In this document: positions 21,366-34,560 of the stretch, piece by piece
Layout of the letters: each line of letters starts with the position of its first letter
Position numbering within the stretch: position 1 is the first letter of the stretch
Source: Cryptomeria japonica
Taxonomy: Eukaryota > Streptophyta > Pinopsida > Cupressales > Cupressaceae
Direction: 5' to 3'
NCBI RefSeq assembly: GCF_030272615.1
Contig: NC_081411.1
Coordinates: 833,023,136-833,087,135, forward strand
DNA length: 64,000 bases
Program-made: the position numbers and the translations under genes
The notes under the pieces: model-generated
What the model saw: the letters and a program-made list of their open reading frames with translations, nothing else
What the model was told of the DNA's origin: nothing
Database searches by the model: none

Positions 21366-23930
21366 CTACCACAAAGCTCTTTTCAAGGTTGCATAGTAAT
21401 TCTTTAAAGAGTGTGGTTCTGCCCTCTTTAATTCCTCTGTAAGACTATTCCATCTTCTTGCTATGTGGCCCAGAGCTGACTGTGCCTCAGAGGACCTCAT
21501 TTCTTCAAACTCCTTGTATGGCTCTTGCCTTAGAGACAACATTTTGGGTCTATAGTAAGGATTATACAACACTCTCTGCCAATCATAATAAAGTTTCCTG
21601 GGATTATCACTCTCTGCTCTTATTGGAAAAGGAATTCTGAGTTCTTCCCATTGATAGGTCTTAGCTTCTTTACATCTTTCATGTTCACTTTGAATCTAGG
21701 ACATTAGTGCTCTTAGATGCATGCCACCAATATAAAATAGAGAGTTCCATTCTCTAACATGAGGCACTGCATATTTATGCAAATAAAACTCACAAAGTAA
21801 GTTTCTAATTACATAAGGAGAGTCTTGATAAACCTAATAAAATTCTTGTACAGTTCCCAAGGAGTGATCCCGATTTGAAAGAATCCTAGACATTTTGAAA
21901 GAGAGAAAATGTTCCTTTAAATACATTGCATAGACCCTAGGTGGCGATCTACACTCAAGGATGTTGGGAACCATGGCCGCCATAGTGTCTATTTTCCCTT
22001 TAAGAGTGACATTCTCCTCATCCCTCTTCTTGATTTCTTTTTGTAGCTAACACTTCTCATTTTCCCATTCTACTTCCTTGTCCAACATGTCCCGATATAG
22101 ATCTAATGCAACTAACATCCAAGAAAAAGGAGTAGGCCTATGCCTAACTACTTGAAGTTTCTCTTTTCCTTTCCTTTTCCTCTATTCCTCAGTTAACTAT
22201 TCTTGCTTTGCCACTTGGAAATTCACTGGTTCTTGTGCATGAGTTTCTTTTTGTCCCATTTCATCTTCCTGCTCTCTTGCAGAGGTTGCTTCTTGTTCTG
22301 GTACATGAGTCTATTGTATTCCTTCCTGCCATGGCCCCTCTTCAGCGACAAGAGTTTTCTTTTTTAATGCAAGAACTTTCTCTTGTCCTGGCATGGAAGC
22401 AGTTGTTGTAGGAGCTGCATCTTGTTCCTATTGAATTACCCTCTCTACTGCTTTTAATAAATCATCTAACCCACCCGGCCCTACTTCATCATAATATTTC
22501 TCTTCTTGGGCTTCTTGTTGTTCTTTAGTGTTCCACTCCTCCTCAGAAGTCTACTCCTTTTCATAGCTTCCACTCATATCCACCTCCTGCTCAACTTCCT
22601 CCTCTTTCCCCTCAGACTTGGGGGTTCTAGAAGCTGAGTTTGAAGAATCAATTTGGATAGGTCCTCTAGATTTCACATTTGAATTTTTCTTAGGCTTCCC
22701 TTTAAGCCTATGGATTCTTCTTTGAGGCATAGTTGGAGCACTCCTATGGGTTTTGGTAGGTTTAGATTTCTTTGTAGTTTCTTTAGACCGAGAAGCTGCT
22801 GCAAGGGATTTTGTGACAACAACCTCCTTTTTGTTTTTAGGAGATTTTGCAACTTTCTGCTTTCTCCTTTCAGGGGTTGAAGTTTCTTCTTCTAATTCAT
22901 CCTCAAGTTTCCTTTTTACACCTTTAACACTTTAGGGATCCTTTTCTTTTTCTAAAGTCTATTTAAACCTCTGCCTCTGCTTTAGTCTCTTAGGGATTTT
23001 TGTACTAGGGCCTTCCTCAATGGCCTTAGTTGACTTTTTCCTCTTTGCATGTTTAGGGCTTGGGATTTCCTCTTCTATCTCAATCTTAGTTGACTCAACC
23101 ACCTTACCTTTTTTCCTACAAGAAGAAGCCCTAGTTTTTCTTAAAATTTCTGCTGGAACATTTCCACTGGTGGCTACAGGAGTCAGCTCAACATTACTAG
23201 GGGTTACCTTTGCTGCAAGAAACTTTGTAGCAGGAACATCCTTAGAGCTTGAGGCTCTAGGAGTAGTTTTCCTTTTATTTTTATAAACCCTAGTCTCTCT
23301 TTCAGAAACCCTTTGCTAACCCCTATAATATTCTACCCTAAATTCCCGAATTGAGACAAATTCCTCCCAAGATAACTGAGAAACATCCCTCAATGACCAT
23401 TCAACTAACAATTAAATTAGATAATGGCAAGAGATCGAATTTGACCTACCTCTTTGAGTTTCAGTAGCCATGTTCACTAGAAGGTTATATAACACATTTG
23501 GGACATTCATCCTAATTCCATGCCTGAGATGGTTGAGCAACTTAAAGTGAATTGACTGCAAACAAGACTGCCTCCCCTCACAGATCAAATATTTAAAATT
23601 TGAATAGCTGCAGTCATCCATTTATCTAGTAAAGAGATTATTCTGGCCCCTTTCTTGTCAACAATTAATGCATGATAACCAAGTCTTGTGAATTCTGCTC
23701 TGGCACTCCTGGCATCCTTAGATTCTAGGTACTTCTCTCCTTCAACTGGCAAAATTGTCACCTATGCAATCCTTTCTTTAGTGGCCAAAAATATTAGAGC
23801 TTTAACATTTGCTTCACTATTAGAGAATGTCATGGCAAACTCAGTGACTATTTCCTCATTAATATCATCTAGCTTTAGGGTAAGTGCAAGAAGATGAGTC
23901 CCACTTAGGGGGAAGTGTGAACATTGGGAA
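21366..23930 (-). pseudogene. Large decayed minus-strand ORF of a retroelement, function unknown
   Basis: Minus-strand coding sense runs for ~850 codons with many stops and shifts. The N-terminal part reads HLLALTLKLDDINEEIVTEF and later ICEGRQSCLQSIHFKLLNHL followed by RHGIRMNVPNVLYNLLVNMA. The central part (23,350-22,450) is lysine- and serine-rich and disordered. The C-terminal part (22,130-21,366) has a predicted coiled coil and a helical, tryptophan-containing tail. This globular-basic-coiled order parallels the ORF at 15,826-19,001 and retroelement proteins with the putative plant transposon protein domain, though sequence identity is not obvious. It ends just before the U3-like LTR at ~21.2 kb, so it is probably the 3' extra ORF of a related element. 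The N-terminus is lost at about 23.93 kb, where the palindromic array begins. Confidence 0.6.
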
Positions 23931-23939
23931 ACACGCTTG

Positions 23940-24222
23940 CAGGAACAGTGCCCCATTTTATTCAAAATGGGTTCCCATTTTTCTTTGAGGCCCTGAGGCA
24001 AAAATAAACAGGTCCCCAAGGTGAAACAAAACAGGGCCCCGCTATGACTATGACCCATTCCATAACGGGGCCTCGATATGTAAACATAACGGGTCCCCAT
24101 TTCTAGAAACGAGGACTCATTTCTTAAAAGAATTTTCCCTATTTTCTTTCTCCCCATTTTATTTTTCCTCCTTCACAGTTGTAGTGAAGAAGGAAGAACC
24201 AGAATGGGCCCCCATTTTTTGC
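23940..24222. repeat. GC-rich palindromic motif array, left copy
   Basis: Repeated words such as AAAATGGGTTCCCATTTTT, AAACAGGGCCCCG, ATAACGGGGCC and ATAACGGGTCCCCATTT occur about every 30-60 bases in an otherwise AT-rich setting. They share a consensus near AACRGGKYCCCRTTT with the array at 37,752-37,925, including the exact 13-mer ATAACGGGTCCCC. Confidence 0.7.
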
Positions 24223-27793
<3,571 letters not shown>

Positions 27794-30700
27794 GGTGCTA
27801 TCTTTGTCATGGATGTCTTTGACATAGATGATTGGTTAGGTGAGAATCCCCTAGCTCAGCCCCCTCCACCTCCACCTCCACCTCCGCCCCCTAGATCAGA
27901 TGAGGCTCAATGAGAGAAAGAATAAATGAAAACCTTGAGATGATACAACAAAATATTAATGCAATCCAAAAAATGAGCCAGTCACCTCCCCTCATCTTCT
28001 ATAGTTTGCAACTTCAATGCAAGTTGTTGTAGACTCTGTTCGATCTGTTGATACATACTTAGATCAATTCCATAGATGAATAGAGCAGTTTCATCAGTTT
28101 TATGTTGATGGATACACTTCTAAGAAAATAAATGATCTCAAAATCACCAAAGCACATTTATGACCATATTTTATTAACCCTAGAACACAAGAACAAATGC
28201 CTCCTACCCAAAACAAAATTTTGATTAGGTGGTGTAGAATCCACTTATGAGTACATAGTTCTGGGATATTGTTGGCATATGTGCAGAGTTTGATGACATG
28301 ATGACATGATGATATTGTATGTTGTCATTGATGTCAATATGCTGAAGTATGAACTGGTATATTGAAGAAAGCAAACTGGCAAGAGAACCGGTATGATGAT
28401 GTGAATCGGTATATGTGAAAAGGTGAACCAGTATGTTGGAATGTGAACCCATATATGCAAAGTTTGTACCGGGGTGTCATTTGATATGACTACTGGTTTG
28501 TAGTCTCAACTTTAGGGTTTCCAGTTGATGCATTCCAAGCCTGTGTGATTCGATCGATGACATCACAATGGGTTAGCATTGAAATGAAGATCAGATCATG
28601 TTGTCATGTCAACCTTGTGCACATGAAGGATTTCCTTGAGGATCTTGCATGAAGAAGATTGATTCTATCTACCTCGGGAATGTGCAAAGTCTCAGTAAAT
28701 GGTGGAGAGCGCGTGATGGGTTATCAACTTCTAGAAGCAACATAGAATGAACGATGGAGAACATCTTGAGATGTATTCAAGATTGTTTCACCCTATGCAA
28801 TGTGACTGAACGATCAGGATTGGACCGACTGTATTGTTAATCTAGATGCTTAGGGTTTTAGGTTTTGGCTACCGACCTAATTATTTTCTATAAGGTCGAT
28901 GATGATTTGCATTGTGAAGTTATTGGCAAATGATATGTGTGTATCCAAGTGAAGAGATACTTGATCCTTGCCAGACCGGTGCACTGAGTAGAGATCTGCA
29001 GAGTGTGATTGCAGAAGTATAGGAACTAAAGTGGATTTGCCTTGGCATTAAGTGTTGTTATCAGATCAATGTATTACCTATTGACTTCTAACCATTTCAG
29101 TAGCTGGAAAAACCCTTTACCAGGTAGCTTTAACAGGCTTTCTGTAAATCCTTTAACAGGGTGACTCAAAATCATTGAGTTCTTCAAATCCTCTTGTGAG
29201 GTAACCTTTAATAGGGTTCTAACCTTTAACCAGGTATTTAGCCATCCCTTAACTGGGTGATCCCTACCAGGATTGGTTCTTAGCAGAACCTGTTGTAAAG
29301 TCCTTAACTAGACTAGGCTCCTAACAGAGTGGACTTCAGAAGAGTTCAAAGAACAACTTGTGGGTATTCGTCCCCACCGTGGTTTTCCCAGTTGGGTTTC
29401 CACGTGAAAAATCAATGTGTTATGTGTGATGCTCTTTCATGTGATGTCTTAGTGTTTTCTGTTAAGTGGTAAAGCATGTTGATCTAGTGGTCATTATATT
29501 TCTGATGATGTATTACTTGTCTAAGCATATGGGTGAAGTGGAAATGAGATATTAGGTTGTGTGAATATCTAAGTGTTACTGGTTTATGTCTTTCATAGTC
29601 TCACTGTGTTTTATTGGTAGTTCCCTATTTTAGATCGGTGATACTATTTACCAGTTAGTGCAGTCTTTGTAGTCAAAGTGGTTTAAGGAAGTTTTTGTCT
29701 ATACTGATTCACCCCCTCTTTCAGTATCTATTGAGTATTTACAGTTCATCATTATTCATCAAGGTGGTGGATTGTTTTTGATCATTGACCACATTATGGT
29801 TATGAGGTCCCTTTCTATTTTTTGAAGAAATTATACTGTGAGTTTATATTGGGTATAAAATCCAATTATTTTGACATTATGCCATTCAAGGGTGTTGGTG
29901 GTGGCATGACACAACATAGATTAGGGACACGTACTATTACACCCTTACCAGATTCACCCATGGTTCCTCCTATTGCTCTAGCTATTCCTGCAGATGTGCA
30001 ACATACAACATTGATTTCCACATTAGGTGCTTTGAGTGCCCTCTCAGGTAAACTCAATGAGCAAGCTTCCCACATGGCATCCACTCCACAATCGATTCCA
30101 CATTTGCGTATGAGTTATCATCAAATGTGTGTAGGTCCTACTCTGGATCTTGGATCTGCTTTAGATTTACCTGTTGCTGCATCAGATGATCATACACATC
30201 ATATATGGATTTTATTTGCTCGGATGATCATCTCGATCAAGTATACATATATGTGTGTGTGATATATAAATTAAGTGCACACTTTTTTTAATACAATGTA
30301 ATTCTTGATTAAAATTGTTTGGTGTATGTAGATGAGGAGTACACCTAATGTTCGAGTCAATATTTCATCTACACCTACACAACTTGACACACCTTTTGGG
30401 GTATAATAACAATTTATATCTAGACATTATACTATTTATGTTATCATGTTATCGTCCTAGACTATTTAAGTTTTCATGTTGATACATTGAATGTTTTTTT
30501 CTCTAGGGTGTAGGTCATGAGGCCTCTACATCATATCGAGAAAAGGGTGTCACAAGTGTGACACCCACATCTTCAATGTGACACCCACATCTTCAAGCAT
30601 TGAGCATTATCCATCTACTATATGTATCTTAGAAAATAAAGATTAAATATGTACTTACGACTTTGTAAGTTAGCTCAATTCAATACACATTTGTTCAATA

Positions 30701-31334
30701 AATATGATTTTATTATATGCATGTTTGTAGGTGGACACTACTATAAGGATAGGCTATCCTCATCACATTTATCAAATCCAAAATGAAGGGCTATCGACAT
30801 CCTTTGAGGTCACAATATATATAGGGATTAAAAAAGTTCATACTTCAATGTAATCTTTTAACCTAATTTTTTCATAACACTTTATTTGACCTTGTACAAG
30901 ACTTAGCTATTGCAACTTTTGGCATTGATTTCGATGTGCCTAGACTTCAAGGTGCAGAAGATATTGGTAGAGGAGATGAGCAACCTCATGTACGATATTT
31001 AAAATGTTAATTATTTAATCAAATTATAAATGAATTTTAATTTAATAAAAAAATAAATATATGTGTGGCTCATGTTTCTTATCATATTTCTTATCTTGTA
31101 CAGGATGACATGACTCCTGAGCAGATAGTACATGCACAAAAAGTTGTTGGAGGTGATGAGCACTTGTATATGGTAAGTTAATTTATGCATTCCAACTTTA
31201 TTTGACAAATAATTATCTTTTAATAGTTAATCTGATTTGAATATAATTTTTTTTTTCTTGTACAACATGAGACAAGTCAATCTAGTTCATGTGGAGTGAA
31301 GAGAACACAAGATCTTATTGATGATAGGACTTAG
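27794..31334 (+). pseudogene. Decayed multi-exon plus-strand gene, unrecognised
   Basis: A series of short coding pieces is bounded by canonical splice signals. Exon 1 follows ATATATGCAG at 27,793 and encodes MDVFDIDDWLGENPLAQ followed by a run of eleven prolines. Coding sense continues to about 28,265 (VDTYLDQFHR; INPRTQEQMPPTQNKILIRW), and after a solo LTR resumes at ~29,745 (GYEVPFYFLKKLYCEFILGI ... FKGVGGGMTQHRLGTRT). Further exons are 30,332-30,400, from 30,507, 30,731-30,808, 30,901-30,989 and 31,104-31,172 (donor GTAAGT), with a last piece to TAG 31,332-31,334. Stops and one frameshift near 27,905 show decay. I do not recognise the family. It may be the second gene of the proposed large DNA transposon or a captured host gene. 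Confidence 0.55.
28271..29743 (+). mobile_element. Solo copia-type LTR (TGTTGGC family)
   Basis: Starts TGTTGGCATATGTGC and ends TTCACCCCCTCTTTCAG...TATTTACA, like the other TGTTGGC LTRs here. The middle (29,100-29,340) has many CCTTTAACAGGGT-like words. It interrupts the coding sense of the plus-strand gene. Flanks GATAT and GTTCA do not match, so no target duplication is visible and one end may be eroded. Confidence 0.72.
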
Positions 31335-31926
31335 ATTTTACTAGTGATCTAGCTCTGATTTTAGATGTACTGATCTATGCTTTGCACTTATTTATGGACT
31401 GTAGACATGTGTTAGAACATTATATATATGGACAATTGCATTATGTGGAGTAGATCATTTGTTTTTTTTGGATTATATATATATATATATATGGATTAGA
31501 TATTATGTGGAGTTGATCATGTTACCGATAATTTACCTTAAATAAATCTAACTATCGACCATGTATAAAGTGTAACAATTTTTAACTTTTAAAATTGAAA
31601 CTATGCTATTTGAATTGGGCTACTTGTAATTTAAAATTAATGACATTTATGTTTATTAATATATTAATGTGCCCTTGTTTGGGATGATAATATATTTGTT
31701 TTTATTCTTGATTACAAATCTTCTTGCAAAACTTTGGCATGTCAATTGTAGCATGTTTCAAGAACTAATGTCCTTATGTCATACTTATGTATTTTACCAA
31801 AGTTTGATTTTGTCTTGAGATGTTCCTACTGTTCTCTCTTATATCTCTCTTATGTCATAGATGTTCTTACTTTTCTGATATAGGATGTCATAACTTTTGA
31901 TCTAAGAAGTTGATTGATCTATTTTA
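31335..31926. other. AT-rich stretch, no gene
   Basis: Contains a short (AT)n run at 31,472-31,492 and a directly repeated TATTATGTGGAGT..GATCAT word (about 31,440 and 31,500). Nothing else is recognised. Confidence 0.5.
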
Positions 31927-32433
31927 TAAAACATAATATACTGAATTAAACTTGATTAAAACATAATACATCGAATTTAACTTGATTGAACTTAATTGAA
32001 TCATAATAAACATTATTAACTTAATTGAACTTATTCTACAACATAATGAACAAAAAATGAGAGATATAGTGGTCCTCATGACCGAAAGTCTATCAACTCA
32101 TACATAAAATTGACCAAAAGTTTGTCAATTACATTTTATAAAACATGTAATATATTGAATTGAACTTAATCTAGAGTATAATATAGAAAAACTATACTGA
32201 ATTGAACTTGATTAAAAAAAACCAAAATGATTGATCTAGTTGAACTTAATTGAACTTAATTCAAATGCAATATACTGAATTGAACTTGATTGAACTTAAT
32301 TGAATCATAATGCACATAGTTAACTTATTCTAGAACATAATGAACAAAACAAGATAGATATAGTGGTCCTCATGATCGAAAGTTTATCAACTCGTACATA
32401 AAATTGACCAAAAGTATATCAATTACATATTAC
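31927..32433 (+). repeat. ~294-bp tandem duplication, about 1.7 copies
   Basis: The block AACATAATGAACAAAA...TATAGTGGTCCTCATGA.CGAAAGT at 32,040-32,133 recurs at 32,334-32,428 with about a dozen changes. Both are preceded by the same ACTGAATTGAACTTGATT words. Confidence 0.8.
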
Positions 32434-32633
32434 ATAATTTGTATAAAGCCTATCTAAAATCTTTGAGTTCATCTCCTAAGGGCCTAAGGGACCTGCAAAA
32501 ACAATTCCTTTTTTTTTTATAAAATACACTACCATAATTCTATATTTGTGCAAGAAAATTACATTTATTCAAGTAAAGTTAGACAATTGAACCTTACATC
32601 TTACAAAGATAATTCTTTATTATATATCAGATT

Positions 32634-34560
32634 AAGTGCACAAATAGTAGTATTCATTGATGCCATCTACATGTGGAAGACCTGAAATGCAACATAAAGT
32701 ATGCACAAATAGTAGTATTCACTGATGCCTTCTATTTGTGGGAAACTTGAAAAGAAAGTTATATGATTAGCTTTAATAATTAGGATGCATGATTTAAAAT
32801 GCAACATAAAGTATACATCATGAATTTTAAAAGGGAGATGGCTTAAGGGTACAAAACTATAACTTACTTGTAATTATTCAAAATGCAACATAAAGTATGC
32901 ACAAACAGTGGTAATCGTTGATGCCTTCTACTTGTGGGAGACCTGAAACAAAATTATTTGGTTAGCTTTTATAATTAGGATGCATGATTTAAAATGCAAC
33001 ATAAAGTATACTGTTGGCATTTCAATAAGGATATTGAGAAGGTTGTTGATGATTATGGATATAACTGATTAAGGATGTTTATTGTCTTAATATTATTATT
33101 TTGTCATTGATGCCAAGAAATTGATTTTCTAATTCAGTATGATGTTGCCATAGCTTAAGAAGTATGATTTGATGAGTATAAAGATGTCGGTAAAAGACAT
33201 AGAAAGAATGTGATGAATAAGGGGAGGAATAAGTTATTCAATGGGCAACTATTACCGAGTTAGACAATGATGAGATCATGATGTTTAGATTGTTTTGATA
33301 TCCTACATATGTTATTGATTGTAAGGTTAATACTATACTATGTTACCGAGCAAAGAACCTAGTTGGTAAACCCTAAGGAACCTAGTCAGTAAACCCTAAG
33401 GTTATCGCTATCGGTTAATGAAGGCAGAATGTCTACCGAGTGAAGTTTAGTATTTACTGAGTTGCAACCGAGTAGTAACAGAATGCATTGAATGAATACA
33501 AGCATTATTTAATGAAGGAAGCTGATGAGATGGAACTGATTAAATGATTAGTATGCCGTGCATGAAGTTTGTTAAAGAATCTATGGCAAAGGAAAATCAG
33601 CAGGAAGATCTACAGCTCAGATTGAACTGCAATACCCTAGCACAAGTTCCAAGAAATGTATGCAAGTTCCAAGGCGGGGTAAAATGTTTTCAGATCGAAG
33701 GATACATTGAACCTAGTCAAGATTGAAGATCTGATGGCTATGATTGATCATGGGAAATGTTATCAAGGAGATTAAGCGGTTGGCGAATTGTTTATAAATA
33801 AGGAACTGTTGATAAACAATGTATGCGGGCAAGTGTATGCATAGGGATGCTACATAGTGAACCAAGCATTGAAGCTTGAAGACCTGTTTGAATAACAGAG
33901 TATAGAGCCTAGCAGATGGACAAGATAAGTCCTATTGTATTGAGCAAATAAGAATCTGCTTTAGCATTTTAGATGTGAAGTTGCAGATAGATTTTTATTA
34001 CTGTTATTTTGTAAAGTGACAGAAAATCTCTTAACCGAGTGGACTTAACAGTCTTATTTGTAAAACCCTTTAGCAAGGTGACATTCTGATTGAGTGTTTG
34101 AAATCCTTTAACAAGGTCACTTCTAACAAGGTGAAGATCCTAATAGATATGAGGGAAATCCCTTAACCGGGTCACATCTAGCAATGTGTTTGTAATCTTT
34201 AATAGGATTGCCTTTTAACCAAGCATACTCTAGAAGAGTTTATTTCTTAGTGGGTCAGAAATCCCACAATGGTTTTTCCCTATTTGGGTTTCCACGTTAA
34301 ATCTGGTGTTATGAGTTTTATGATGTTTATATGCTTTTGAGTTTGCATGTTTAGCAGTTTTGGTTATATTACTGAAGTATATGTTACCGAGGTTGAATCT
34401 GTTGTTTTTATGGAAGATTAAGGTTGTATGATTCACCCTCCCCTCTCATCTTATTAGCTTGGCATCTGTACTTAACATTAAGTATCAGAACTATCATACA
34501 CATCACGGATTTTAAAAGGGAGATGGCTCAAGGGTACAAAATTATAAATTGTATTTATTC
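32634..34560 (+). repeat. ~198-bp tandem repeat, about 2.5 units, split by an LTR
   Basis: Units beginning GTGCACAAATAGTAG / ATGCACAAATAGTAG / ATGCACAAACAGTGG start at about 32,636, 32,701 and 32,899. Full units include GCAACATAAAGTATACATCA and TTTTAAAAGGGAGATGGCT. The last unit is interrupted at 33,011 and resumes at 34,495. The array lies just beyond the 3' end of the transposase-like gene. Confidence 0.8.
33012..34494 (+). mobile_element. Copia-type LTR with an attached primer-site remnant
   Basis: TGTTGGCATTTC...CTGTACTTAACA spans 33,012-34,477 and is followed by TTAAGTATCAGAAC, a mutated form of TTGGTATCAGAGC, before tandem-repeat sequence resumes. The flanks TATAC (33,007-33,011) and CATAC (34,495-34,499) match in four of five bases. 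This is an LTR plus ~17 internal bases rather than a clean solo LTR. Confidence 0.7.

Noticed and set aside
28266-29748. Target duplication for the 28,271-29,743 LTR
   Set aside because: Flanks GATAT and GTTCA do not match, so no duplication is claimed.
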